Assembly: GCA_040902535.1 (NCBI GenBank)
Contig: JBBDXD010000006.1
Coordinates: 1 to 40,496, forward strand
Direction of reading: 5' to 3'
From: Dehalococcoidia bacterium
GTDB lineage: Bacteria > Chloroflexota > Dehalococcoidia > DSTF01 > JACRBR01
DNA length: 40,496 nucleotides
Under the pieces are notes generated by a model that saw only the letters and a list, made by a program, of their open reading frames with translations, had not been told where the DNA came from and did not search any database. The first letter of the stretch is position 1. The number at the start of each line of letters is the position of its first letter. Positions 6,775-15,501 of this stretch are shown here, piece by piece. The position numbers were made by a program, and so were the translations under genes.

Positions 6775-7167
6775 ATGACTGATATCGGCGACCTCCTAAA
6801 GGAACTCCGGCTCCTGAAACGACTAACCATTCGGGACGCGGCCCAAGCGGCCAACGTCAGCAACGCGTACCTCTCGCAGATCGAGACAGGGAAGAAGGGC
6901 GCCCCGAGCGCGAAGCATCTGCGGCGTCTGGCAGAGGTCTACGGAGTGCCAGCTCGGGAACTGTTTGAGATCGCCGGCTACCTGGACGAGCCCGAGATCC
7001 ATGAATCGGAGGACGACCAGATCAACAGGGCCTTCGACTTCGTCATGGCGGACAGCCGGTTCGCTGCGGGGACACGCATCAAGCAAGGACTCACGCTCGA
7101 TGCGAAGCGGTACATCGTCGAGACCTATGAGAAGGTCACCGGAGCAAGACTGCTGGGGTTGAAATGA
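6775..7167 (+). CDS. XRE family repressor, ImmR/CI-like
   Basis: The 130-residue protein has an N-terminal XRE helix-turn-helix (LTIRDAAQAANVSNAYLSQI, then ETGKKGAPS) and a helical C-terminal part without recognised motif. It starts at 6775, directly after a TACAAT box; an earlier in-frame ATG at 6748 lies inside the promoter. It overlaps the next gene, an ImmA/IrrE-like protein, by four bases. In ICEBs1 and related elements an XRE repressor (ImmR) is inactivated by its neighbouring metallopeptidase (ImmA), so this pair probably keeps the element quiescent. It is divergent from a Cro-like gene, with a palindromic operator candidate between them. Confidence 0.85.
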   Translation: MTDIGDLLKELRLLKRLTIRDAAQAANVSNAYLSQIETGKKGAPSAKHLRRLAEVYGVPARELFEIAGYLDEPEIHESEDDQINRAFDFVMADSRFAAGTRIKQGLTLDAKRYIVETYEKVTGARLLGLK

Positions 7168-8093
7168 AGGAACTAGCTAGTGCGCTGATCGACTACATGC
7201 TTGCGCAGTGGAGCGACCTCGCATTGGTGACGCCTGCCGGGTTTGCAACCGCTCTTCGCATCGTCGGTGGTGTTCCCGATGACGCGTCGCCATGGCATCT
7301 CGAAGCCTGGGTTCGACGATTCGGTGAGATCCGCGTGGGCGCCGCCTCGCCTGAACTCTCGGGTTGGGGATACCAGCAAGGCGACTCATTCGTGATCGAA
7401 ACGGGGAAGGGGCGCAGTGTCCAAGAACGGAACATCACGATCCCCCACGAATTCGGCGAACGCCTGCATGTCCTGATCAACGAGGAGTTACAGGCGCGCG
7501 GAGTGGCGTCCGTTGATTGGGGTGAGCGGTTCTGGGACGCGATGGGGGTTGAGCTTGTCGCCCCGCTCGCCAGCTTTCGCGCAAAAGCTCTTCGCAACGG
7601 TCTCGATCTGATCGAGCTCGCGGACCGGCTGTCATTCGAATCCGTCGTGTACCGCGCACAGGAGGCGTTCGAGTACGACGTGCCGCTCTTCGCCGTATAC
7701 GCCGGGAATGCTGGCAACTACGAGAAGGGGCGCGGGTACGACGGGGATGTATGGAGAGTGCGAGCGCGGGCCTATACCAAGAGATGGCTTTCGTTCGGGT
7801 ATCTCGATGGTCAGGAGCAGATCCACATCGCGGGTCGCGGCGCCTTCATAAGGGACGGTTCGCTTGTCCGCGAGGTCTGCGCTAAACGCCGTTCGATCCT
7901 TGCAAGAACGTGCGACGTGGTCGGCAGACGGGAAGTGGAGACGACCGTGCTGTTGCGGGCCAGGTTCTATGGGAAAGAGCCCGCCTGGGTGATGGCGGTG
8001 GGCGTTGAGCGACGCTACGACCATCTTCTCCGATCGCAGGTAGCGCTCGCCGACCCGATCGAACGATCGGGCACGCTCGGAGATCTCTTTTAG
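7164..8093 (+). CDS. ImmA/IrrE-like protein with a degenerate HExxH
   Basis: The 309-residue protein follows an XRE repressor with a 4-base overlap, the usual ImmR-ImmA arrangement. It contains the pattern of M78 peptidases: a basic run into a histidine-glutamate helix (ITIPHEFGERLHVLI, H95 E96), then GVELVAPLASF and LADRLSFESVVYRAQEAF, which correspond to the FAAELLMP and winged-helix regions. Family members have HExxH; here the second histidine position is E99 and the next His is at 102. It may therefore be a pseudo-protease or use altered metal ligands. The C-terminal 100 residues have no recognised motif. The family call is by motif order and context, and I cannot confirm it by alignment. 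Confidence 0.6.
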   Translation: MKELASALIDYMLAQWSDLALVTPAGFATALRIVGGVPDDASPWHLEAWVRRFGEIRVGAASPELSGWGYQQGDSFVIETGKGRSVQERNITIPHEFGERLHVLINEELQARGVASVDWGERFWDAMGVELVAPLASFRAKALRNGLDLIELADRLSFESVVYRAQEAFEYDVPLFAVYAGNAGNYEKGRGYDGDVWRVRARAYTKRWLSFGYLDGQEQIHIAGRGAFIRDGSLVREVCAKRRSILARTCDVVGRREVETTVLLRARFYGKEPAWVMAVGVERRYDHLLRSQVALADPIERSGTLGDLF

Positions 8094-8106
8094 AAGGGAG
8101 CGCGGA

Positions 8107-9231
8107 ATGGCTAAGCGAGCAAACGGCGACGGTTCCATCTACCAGCGTAAGAGCGATGGGCGCTGGTCAGCATCGATCTCGTTGCCCAACGGGAGACGAA
8201 AGCACTTTCTTGGCAAGGATCGCGACGAAGTCGTCCGTAAACAGCGAGCGGCGTTGAAGGGCCAGGACGATGGCTTACCCATCGTCAGCGAGCGGCAAAC
8301 CGTCGCGCAGTACCTCAAGCGATGGCTCGCCGGCGCCAAGCCGACGATCCGAGAACGGACGTGGGTGCGGTACGAGCAGTACGTTCGGCTTCATCTCGAG
8401 CCGAAGTTGGGGAAGCTCTCCCTGACGAAACTCTCCCCTCAACACCTACAGAATCTGTACGCGGACCGGCTGGAAGCCGGTCTGAGCCCAACGACGGTCC
8501 ATCACCTTCACGCGACGATCCACCGGGCACTCGAACAAGCGGTGAAGTGGGGGCTGGTGGCGCGCAACGTCGCCGACCTCGTTGACCCACCGCGCATCGC
8601 ACGACACGAGATCCGCACGCTGTCTCCTGAAGAGGCCAATGGTCTTATCGATGCAGCGCGCGGCGATCGCCTGGAAGCCCTCTACATCGTCGCCCTCACC
8701 ACCGGCCTTCGCGAGGGCGAGCTGCTTGGACTGCGGTGGCGTGACGTCGATCTGGATGCGGGAGGCGTTGAGGTACGTGGCAGCCTGCAGCGTGTACCGA
8801 GCGGATTCATCATCGCGGAGCCCAAGACCAGCAAGTCTCGACGTCGCGTAGGCCTGACAGAAGATGCGATCGCGGCGTTACGCCGGCACCGAACCCGCCA
8901 GTCGGAGGAGCGCTTGCGGCTAGGCCCGGCCTGGGAGAAAACGCACGACCTGGTCTTCACGGACGAGTCAGGTAAGCCAATTGATGCGACGAAGTTCCTG
9001 CGGAACTCGTTCGCCCCCCTGCTCAAGCGCGCGGGCTTGCCGCCGATGCGCTTCCATGACCTCCGTCACACCGCGGCGACTCTTCTACTCGGGCGCGGCA
9101 TCCACCCGAAGATCGTCTCCGAGATGCTCGGCCACAGCCAGATCGCGATCACGCTCGACCTCTACAGCCACGTCACGCCGACCATGCAGCGCGAGGCGAC
9201 CGAGGCGATGCAGGCGATTTTCAGTCGATGA
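8107..9231 (+). CDS. int: Tyrosine recombinase integrase
   Basis: The 374-residue integrase has all catalytic residues: R202 (TGLREGE), K240, H317 and R320 (HDLRHTAA), H343 (LGHSQIAIT) and the nucleophile Y353 (LYSHVTP). The first 50 residues are an arm-binding domain (GSIYQRKSDGRW) and a SAM-like core-binding domain follows (about 65-150). It should catalyse integration and excision of the element. A tRNA-Leu gene lies less than 900 bases downstream with its 3' end facing the integrase, so the tRNA is the likely attachment site. It has a good ribosome binding site (GGGAG) 13 bases after the ImmA-like gene and overlaps the next gene by four bases. Confidence 0.95.
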   Translation: MAKRANGDGSIYQRKSDGRWSASISLPNGRRKHFLGKDRDEVVRKQRAALKGQDDGLPIVSERQTVAQYLKRWLAGAKPTIRERTWVRYEQYVRLHLEPKLGKLSLTKLSPQHLQNLYADRLEAGLSPTTVHHLHATIHRALEQAVKWGLVARNVADLVDPPRIARHEIRTLSPEEANGLIDAARGDRLEALYIVALTTGLREGELLGLRWRDVDLDAGGVEVRGSLQRVPSGFIIAEPKTSKSRRRVGLTEDAIAALRRHRTRQSEERLRLGPAWEKTHDLVFTDESGKPIDATKFLRNSFAPLLKRAGLPPMRFHDLRHTAATLLLGRGIHPKIVSEMLGHSQIAITLDLYSHVTPTMQREATEAMQAIFSR

Positions 9232-9986
9232 CTTTCAAGTCTGTAGCGCGTGGCGGATACGACGGACTCAAGGATCGGATCATGGAGTTCGCGCGACAAG
9301 ACCTCGCGGCTTCCATGCCGGCCTACGTTGATGAGTTCCGACGCGTTCTGGACGAGGCGGATGGAGACGTCTATCGCGCGACTGAACAGACGGCGCGTCT
9401 GCTTGGAGACGGTCGTCCGGCGCTGCGCTCGCTCCTAACTGCGATCTTCGACACCGACTACGTCGCGTTGCAGGTACGGCACGCATATCAGCAACTCAAG
9501 ACGAGTGTGACATCGACGGATCCAGCCAGGGCACGCCAGTTCAACTATCACCTCGACCACTGGATCTTCCAGATGGACGCCTACCTGGAGCGTTGCGATA
9601 CGGCATTCACGAAGGTTGTCCGCACAATGGTACGTCCGCGCCTGCAAGAAGGCTGGACGAAGATCGAGGCCGACGTGAAGTCGGAGATTGCCGCCATGAA
9701 GCGCGTCATGGCCGAGCGTCGAGACCCACTCGCGCATGGGCTTGGCGGCGGCGTGTCAGCGGTGGCAGGGCACTGGGAACCGATCCTCGCTGCTCCCGAC
9801 CTGATCCCATTCGATCAGGTCTTTCTCGAGGCGACTCGTACGGCCGAGGGGGAGGCGCTTGACACTGCCCGGAGGCAGCGCCTTTTTGGCTACATCGAAC
9901 AGTCAAGCCTCATTGTCTTCGCGAAGATAGAAGCCGTTTCTCGGTGGCTGCTTGCGCGCCTCGATGAACTGGACGAAGCCGTTTGA
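9228..9986 (+). CDS. Hypothetical cargo protein with an HEPN-like RX4H motif
   Basis: The 252-residue protein is predicted to be almost entirely helical. It carries RDPLAH (R165-H170), which fits the RX4-6H signature of HEPN ribonucleases, a polar residue after the Arg included. The flanking helices (KIEADVKSEIAAMKRVMAE before, and a Gly-rich loop after) are compatible with that fold, but one motif is weak evidence. Its ATG overlaps the integrase stop (ATGA), so it is co-expressed with integrase and repressor, and it is the last gene before the attachment site. That position often holds defence or toxin cargo. No family is recognised with certainty. Confidence 0.65.
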   Translation: MTFKSVARGGYDGLKDRIMEFARQDLAASMPAYVDEFRRVLDEADGDVYRATEQTARLLGDGRPALRSLLTAIFDTDYVALQVRHAYQQLKTSVTSTDPARARQFNYHLDHWIFQMDAYLERCDTAFTKVVRTMVRPRLQEGWTKIEADVKSEIAAMKRVMAERRDPLAHGLGGGVSAVAGHWEPILAAPDLIPFDQVFLEATRTAEGEALDTARRQRLFGYIEQSSLIVFAKIEAVSRWLLARLDELDEAV

Positions 9987-10113
9987 TTCGCCTCCCCGAA
10001 GATCGTTCGTACCCGTCCATCCGCGTCCGGATCGGTTGCTGTCACCGTTGCTGTCACAACGAGTTTGCAACGACGCACGTCAGGCCCAAATCCGGCGAAA
10101 ACAGAATCGAAAT

Positions 10114-10140
10114 TGGTGCCGAAGGTGGGAGTCGAACCCA
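10114..10140. other. Putative attachment site at the tRNA-Leu 3' end
   Basis: The integrase operon ends 128 bases from the 3' end of the tRNA gene, the usual target of tyrosine integrases. The crossover should lie within the T arm and acceptor stem. The matching copy at the other end of the element is not in this window, so the exact bounds are unknown. Confidence 0.45.
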
Positions 10141-10201
10141 CACCCCGATTGCTCGGGAACGGTTTTTGAGACCGTCGCGTCTGCCATTCCGCCACTTCGG
10201 C
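10114..10201 (-). tRNA. tRNA-Leu (anticodon CAA)
   Basis: The minus strand folds as an 88-base tRNA with a seven-pair acceptor stem (GCCGAAG with CTTCGGC), discriminator A and an encoded CCA. The anticodon stem ACGGT/ACCGT closes the loop CTCAAAA, giving anticodon CAA, which reads TTG. The variable arm is long (a CCCGA...TCGGG stem), as expected of leucine tRNAs, and the T arm has GGTTCGACTCC. Its 3' end faces the integrase operon. Confidence 0.97.
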
Positions 10202-10254
10202 TCGCCCCAAGTGTAGCGAACGTCCCGCGCATCGCTGCCGGGTGATGTCGATCT

Positions 10255-12648
10255 TCACGCGACGGCGCCGCCGACCTCGACGGTGCTGCCGGCCGGTGAC
10301 TTGCGCACCATGATGCGGTGCTCGATGCGGTGGGTGAGTTCGGGGACGTGGGTGATGACGCCCACCATGCGCTCCTCGCTGCGGAGGCCTTCGAGCGCCT
10401 CGATCACGGTCTCCAGCGTCTCCGTGTCGAGCGTGCCGAAGCCTTCGTCGAGGATCAGGCTCTCGAGCGAGGATGCGGCGGCGCTGCGCAGTTGAGGCAG
10501 GCGTTCGGCGAGCGCGAGGGCAAGCGCGAGCGACGCGACGAATGTTTCGCCGCCGCTGAGCGTCTTCGCGGGGCGCACCTGTTCCGCGTGCCAGTGATCG
10601 ACGACGGCGAACTCTCCGCCATCGACGCGGATGCCGAAGCGGTCGAAGAGGGTGCGCAGGTGTTCCGTCGCCGCTTCGGCGAGCACCTGCATGGCTTCGA
10701 CGATGACGAATTGCTGGAAGTGGTTCGCCTGGAGGAGCACGGCGAGGTCGCGGCAGAGCTGGTGTCGTTCCTTCATGCCAGTCAGCTCGTCGCGCAGGTC
10801 TGCGGCCTTCCCGATCGCCTTTTCGATGGCCTGTGCCGCCGCATCGAGAGTGGCGATGCGACGGGCGAGATCTTCGGTCTCGCGCTGCGAGGTCGCGAGC
10901 ATGTCCTTGAGAAGGTCGGCGGGCGAGGTCTTCGCGTCGATGAGTTCGATCACGTCGCCCCACTGCCATGTGGACGCGATCTGCTTGAGTTGCGCGAGTG
11001 CGTCGTCGCCCTCTGTTCGATCGCTCGCGATCGACGCCGCGACCTGCGACAGCTCCGCCTTCAATGCGGCGATTGCGCGGCCGCTGCCCGCCGCCTGCTG
11101 GTGATGCTCGTGCAGCGCGGCGCGCACGCGTTCGAGGTTCGACGAGAGATCATCGTGCGAGGCGCGGGCCTGCTCCTGGTCGGCGAGTCGTTTCGTGATG
11201 TGCGTGATGTCCGCGGATTCGCCGCCGGGTAGGGCGCCGCGCAACTCCTCCTCCGACCGATCCCACTCTGCCTGTGCGATGACCGCCGCGTGCGTCGCGC
11301 CGTCGAACGCTTCCTGTGCGCGCGCGAACACCGCGGCGGCCTTCGACGCTGCGGTGTTTGCAGAGGATTCGGCGGCCCGGGCGTCCTTGACTGCTCGCTC
11401 TGTGGCGGCCAGCGCTGGTTTTTCGGCCTTTGGCAACTTGCCGATGACGCCGCCGCACACGGGGCATGGGTCGCCGGGCTTGAGCCCGCTGCGCAAATGC
11501 GCCGCCGCGTCGGCTCGTTGCGCTTCCCGCAGCACATCTTCTGCCGCCGCGATGGCTTCGCGGGCTGCGGCGTGCTTCGCCTGGGCGTCGGACGCAGCGA
11601 CCTCCGCAGCTTCGAGCGTGCTTCGGTCCGACGCGGCGGCGAGTGCAGATTCGGCGGCGGTGCGCGCGCGTGCTACCTGTCGCGCGCAGGACTCGGCGCG
11701 GACGAGCGCGGCGTGGAGCGTTCCGTCGTACGTGGTGCGCGCAAGCTCCGCTTCGGCAGCCGCAAGCGCGTCCGTGAGCGCGACGAGCGTCGTCTCGGCA
11801 TCCTTCGCGGTGATTTCTGCGACCTGTAACTCGCGGGTCTTTGCGTCGTGCGCATCTTCGTGCGTCTTTTGCTGGCGCCGCGCCATGAGGAAGGCGGACG
11901 TGTGCTCGGTCGCGCGTTGCAGCGCGTCGCGGCGCTGGTGTTCCGTATCGAGGAGCGGCTTGGCGGCCGCGAACTGTTCGCGCGTCGCGGCCAGCCGTTC
12001 TTCGGTGGCATCGGCGTAGTCTTCGGCAAGCCGCCGTTCGCGCTCGGCGATCTGCGGTGCGAGCGTCCCGGCGCGCCTGTTCGCCTCCTGCATGATCGCC
12101 TGGTAGATGCCCAGATCGAGCAGGTCGATGAGGATCTTGCGCCGCTCTTCGGGCTTCCCCGTGAGGAATTCGGCGAAACGGCCCTGGGGCAGCAGGACGC
12201 ACTTCGTGAAGCTGTCGAAGTCGAGGCCGACGACGCCTTCGATCGCCGCGTCGATGCGTTCGACGCGGTCTTCGAGCGGCTCCCACTCGTCACCGCCGAC
12301 GTGGCGTTCGAACTGCACCGGCGACGGGCCGCGCGATACCTGTTCGGCGCCGGTCTTCCTGTTGGTGGTGCGAGCGACGTTGACGCCTCGATGCACGCGG
12401 AACGTGCGGCCGCCGGAATCGAACTCGAGCTGCACCTTCATCTCGGTTGCGTCGCGGGCGATGAGATCGCGCACGGTCGTGCCGCGCGGGACCTTGCCGA
12501 AGAGCGCGTAGCAGATGGCGTCGACGATGGTCGTCTTGCCGGCGCCCGTCGGGCCGGCGATGACGAAGACGTCCATGCCTCGGAAGTCGATCTCGACGGG
12601 TTCGCGGAAGCAGGTGAATCCGGAGAGCTTGAGGTTACGCGGGCGCAT
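10255..12648 (-). CDS. sbcC: SbcC/Rad50-like SMC ATPase of the SbcCD nuclease
   Basis: The 797-residue protein has the Rad50/SbcC layout. Walker A is GPTGAGKT near residue 35, long alanine- and glutamate-rich coiled coils flank a zinc hook (CPVC, about residue 396), and the signature LSGGE (about 696) and Walker B LILDEGFGTLD (about 730) close the ATPase head. With SbcD it forms the complex that opens hairpins and processes DNA ends in an ATP-dependent way. It is shorter than E. coli SbcC (1048), mainly through shorter coiled coils. It overlaps sbcD by 14 bases and is the last gene of a nurA-herA-sbcD-sbcC operon. Confidence 0.95.
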   Translation of the reverse strand: MRPRNLKLSGFTCFREPVEIDFRGMDVFVIAGPTGAGKTTIVDAICYALFGKVPRGTTVRDLIARDATEMKVQLEFDSGGRTFRVHRGVNVARTTNRKTGAEQVSRGPSPVQFERHVGGDEWEPLEDRVERIDAAIEGVVGLDFDSFTKCVLLPQGRFAEFLTGKPEERRKILIDLLDLGIYQAIMQEANRRAGTLAPQIAERERRLAEDYADATEERLAATREQFAAAKPLLDTEHQRRDALQRATEHTSAFLMARRQQKTHEDAHDAKTRELQVAEITAKDAETTLVALTDALAAAEAELARTTYDGTLHAALVRAESCARQVARARTAAESALAAASDRSTLEAAEVAASDAQAKHAAAREAIAAAEDVLREAQRADAAAHLRSGLKPGDPCPVCGGVIGKLPKAEKPALAATERAVKDARAAESSANTAASKAAAVFARAQEAFDGATHAAVIAQAEWDRSEEELRGALPGGESADITHITKRLADQEQARASHDDLSSNLERVRAALHEHHQQAAGSGRAIAALKAELSQVAASIASDRTEGDDALAQLKQIASTWQWGDVIELIDAKTSPADLLKDMLATSQRETEDLARRIATLDAAAQAIEKAIGKAADLRDELTGMKERHQLCRDLAVLLQANHFQQFVIVEAMQVLAEAATEHLRTLFDRFGIRVDGGEFAVVDHWHAEQVRPAKTLSGGETFVASLALALALAERLPQLRSAAASSLESLILDEGFGTLDTETLETVIEALEGLRSEERMVGVITHVPELTHRIEHRIMVRKSPAGSTVEVGGAVA

Positions 12649-13807
12649 GGCCGGCTTCCGCTTCGTAGAGTTCGTTGAAGAGGGCGATCAGCGCTTCCGG
12701 CGCCTCTGCGCTGTGGCGTTCGCGATAGTAGCGCGCCAGCAGTTCGTACGGCGCCAGTCCGTGCTTGGATGCGTCCGACGCCGTCTGCGCGGACTCATCG
12801 GTGCGCTCGAAGGCGACGTCGAGCGCGTTGGGCAGCACTTCGCGGACCTGTTCGAAGAGTGACGGCAGCGGCCGGTCGGCGCGCACGATCACGCGCAGAT
12901 AGTCGTCGCCGTACTTGCCGGCGTGCGACGTGAGGTCGTCGAAGTCGAGCGTGACGGTCTGCAATCCGCGGCCGCCGGTGATCTCGATCGGGCGGATGTC
13001 GGCCGGCTGGCGCGGTTTCGCATCGACAACATTCACGTACTTTTTCTGTCCGCCCTCGCCGAAATCGAGTTGGAGCAGCGAGCCAGCGTAGAAGGTAGGG
13101 GACTGAGCGACGATGGCCTGGCGTTTGTGTACGTGACCGAGCGCGACATAGTGCGCCGTGGCAGGGATGCAACCGGCGTTTACGGCGAAGTTGTGGCCAA
13201 TGTGCAGTTTGCGCTCGCCGCCGCCTTCGCCGATCTCGCTGCCATCGATCAGCATGTGGCCGACGAAGACGTTGATGGTGTCGTCGGAGAATCGCGAGAA
13301 GCAGCGCGGGATCAGCGCTTCCATCACCTGCCGGTATTCCGTCCGGGCGTTGTCCGCGCCCTCGAAGAGTGTCTCGAACTGGAGCGCGATGCGCTCGGGC
13401 ACCCACGGCAGGGCGGCGAACGTCGCGGTCTCGCTGCGGTTGCGCGACGGTACCGCGATGATGGCGTCCTCCGCCTGCTCCGGCACGGAGCCGACGGTGT
13501 GCACGCCGACCATGCGCAGGATCGAGGTCAGGGCATCCATGTGATGCGGCGAGTCGTGGTTGCCGGCGATCATCACGACCTGGGCGCCATCGCGGACGAT
13601 CTCGCCGAGCGTTTCGTAGGCGAGCCGCTCGGCTTCGGCGCCCGGCGACAGCGAGTCGAACGTATCGCCGGCGATCACGACGACGTCGATGCTTTCGTCG
13701 CGGACGATGCGCGTGACTTCGGCGAGGACGCGCTCGCACTCCGGCTGTCGCGACTCGCGGCGAATCTTCCGTCCCAGGTGCCAGTCGCTGGTATGCAGCA
13801 GGCGCAC
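12635..13807 (-). CDS. sbcD: SbcD/Mre11-like nuclease subunit
   Basis: The 390-residue protein shows the metallophosphoesterase motifs in order: TSDWHLG (D8, H10), IAGDTFD, IAGNHDSPHH, VGHM and LGHVHKRQ. These bind two metal ions, usually manganese, in Mre11/SbcD nucleases. The C-terminal part (from about 290) is the capping and SbcC-contact region. It acts with SbcC in double-strand break and hairpin processing. The ATG lies two bases after the herA stop, so the genes are cotranscribed and probably coupled. The length is typical for SbcD. Confidence 0.95.
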   Translation of the reverse strand: MRLLHTSDWHLGRKIRRESRQPECERVLAEVTRIVRDESIDVVVIAGDTFDSLSPGAEAERLAYETLGEIVRDGAQVVMIAGNHDSPHHMDALTSILRMVGVHTVGSVPEQAEDAIIAVPSRNRSETATFAALPWVPERIALQFETLFEGADNARTEYRQVMEALIPRCFSRFSDDTINVFVGHMLIDGSEIGEGGGERKLHIGHNFAVNAGCIPATAHYVALGHVHKRQAIVAQSPTFYAGSLLQLDFGEGGQKKYVNVVDAKPRQPADIRPIEITGGRGLQTVTLDFDDLTSHAGKYGDDYLRVIVRADRPLPSLFEQVREVLPNALDVAFERTDESAQTASDASKHGLAPYELLARYYRERHSAEAPEALIALFNELYEAEAGHAPA

Positions 13808-13809
13808 CG

Positions 13810-15501
13810 CTACTGCATCCTGCCGCGCAGCCCCGGCGCCGGTGCTGCGGTGTCGTCTACTTCATTCTGGCGCGTTGCCCACGACGGGAAGGGGAACTGC
13901 GTCAGGAGCGGTACGGGAATCTCCGGCTGGTGCACGAACATGGTGCCCGGCTTGAGGATCGAAGCGCGGGCGCGCGCCGCATCGGTCAGGAAGCCATACT
14001 CGCCACGGGACGCTTCCGCCGAATCGAGCCTGCCGGCGACGCGGAACGATGCGTTCGCCGTGACGCGTCGCTCGATCTCGCTGGCGGTCTGCTGGGCGCC
14101 GACGAGGATCACGCCCAGGGAGCGCCCACGCTCGGCGATGTCCAGGATCACTTCCTTGATCGGGCTCCAACCTTCGCGCGGCGCGTACTTGTTCAGTTCG
14201 TCGAGGACCAGGAAGACGAGCGGGCGCGGGCGCCCTTCCTTCTGCTCGACAAGCCGCCGCACTACCGAGCCGACGACGAAGCGCTTCGCGCGATCGTGCA
14301 GATCGTTGATGTCGATGACGATCGCCTGCTTGTTCTCGCCGGCGTTGCCGCCATCGAGGATGCGGATCGTCTTGTCGTTCACTTCGTCGGGCGGGATCGC
14401 GCGGATCAGATGGCCCGTCGTGTAGACGGCGTCCCACAGGCGGCGCATGAATGCTTGCTGCGAGCCGCCCGCCTCGCCGTGTGCGGCTGCTTCGATGTTC
14501 GTGTCGATCGCGAGGACGAGGTCGTTGAAGTCGCGCACGGTCTGCCCGAGCACGTCGATGAAGCCGTTGGCATCGGGCGGGCCGACGACGTTCGCGTCGG
14601 CGAGCCAGCGCTCGACCATGCGGATGACGGACGACAGGCGGCTGGTCTCGCTGTCGGCTTCCGCGAAGAGGAAACCGATCATGCGCGAGCGGCAGAACTC
14701 GTCGAGCGACCACGCGTAGGGCTTTGCGTCCGGCCGCGTGTTCGAAGAGGGATGGAACGCCTCTTTTCGGGCCGGCGACCAGATCACGACGCTCTGGAAG
14801 GGCCCGGCATCGAGACCCATGGCGGCGTAGCGCGAGCGGGCGTCGTCATCGAGCTTGCGGTTGGGTTTGTCGAGGAAGAGCAGATCTTCGCCCTTGACGT
14901 TGAAGATGATGGCCTTGGTGTTCGCGGCGTCGCGTCCTAGTACGTCGGAGTGCAGCAGCGAGTACAGCAGGAACAGCGCGTAGCTTGTCTTCGTCGCGAC
15001 GCCGCTGATGCCGCTGATGTTCATGTGGGCGCCGCGCGTGCCATCGAGGAACTCGAGGTTGCCGTAGATCGGCTGGCCGTCGCGGGCGAAGCCGGCGCAG
15101 AACGCGGTTCCGGCTTCGCGCATCTTGTCGAAGTAGAGCGCCTTGTCGCGCGTCGCGCCGGTGCTCACGAACACGCGGGCGCCGGGGAACGGAGCGACGA
15201 AGATCTCGGGGTCGACGCGCGTCACGGCGACGTGTGCCGCGTTGGCGATGTCGACGGGCATGATCTCGTCGTTCGCGAGTTGCGAGTCTGAATCGAAGCG
15301 CGCGCCCTCGAAGCGCGAGCGCACCTTGTCGACGATGCCGTGAATCTCCACGCGCTTGCCATCGGGCAGTTCGATCGGCACGGTGACGACGTCGTCGAGC
15401 TGCAGGTAGCGCTCGGGGTACGTCCAGACCCAGAAGTCGAGCGCGAACGCGTCTTCGGTGCCGATCACGAGGCCGGCCGGGTGCTCGCTCAGAATGTCCA
15501 C
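13810..15501 (-). CDS. herA: HerA-like DNA translocase/helicase
   Basis: The 563-residue protein starts at GTG 15501, which has a strong ribosome binding site (GGGAGGA) and overlaps nurA by 13 bases; longer frames read into nurA out of frame. An N-terminal beta-barrel (HAS-like, about 1-110) precedes a FtsK/HerA ATPase core. The P-loop is unusual: SGISGVATKTS (about 162-172) instead of GxTGSGKS. Walker B is LVFLVLDELNKY (about 428-438). HerA hexamers feed DNA to the NurA nuclease for 5' end resection. In archaea herA sits with nurA, mre11 and rad50, as here. Similar ISGVATKTS loops are, from memory, found in bacterial relatives, so the deviation may be family-specific. Confidence 0.88.
   Translation of the reverse strand: MDILSEHPAGLVIGTEDAFALDFWVWTYPERYLQLDDVVTVPIELPDGKRVEIHGIVDKVRSRFEGARFDSDSQLANDEIMPVDIANAAHVAVTRVDPEIFVAPFPGARVFVSTGATRDKALYFDKMREAGTAFCAGFARDGQPIYGNLEFLDGTRGAHMNISGISGVATKTSYALFLLYSLLHSDVLGRDAANTKAIIFNVKGEDLLFLDKPNRKLDDDARSRYAAMGLDAGPFQSVVIWSPARKEAFHPSSNTRPDAKPYAWSLDEFCRSRMIGFLFAEADSETSRLSSVIRMVERWLADANVVGPPDANGFIDVLGQTVRDFNDLVLAIDTNIEAAAHGEAGGSQQAFMRRLWDAVYTTGHLIRAIPPDEVNDKTIRILDGGNAGENKQAIVIDINDLHDRAKRFVVGSVVRRLVEQKEGRPRPLVFLVLDELNKYAPREGWSPIKEVILDIAERGRSLGVILVGAQQTASEIERRVTANASFRVAGRLDSAEASRGEYGFLTDAARARASILKPGTMFVHQPEIPVPLLTQFPFPSWATRQNEVDDTAAPAPGLRGRMQ

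Noticed and set aside
12923-14425. Plus-strand 500-residue frame across sbcD and herA
   Set aside because: It is antisense to genes with clear catalytic motifs; high GC leaves long open frames on the other strand.
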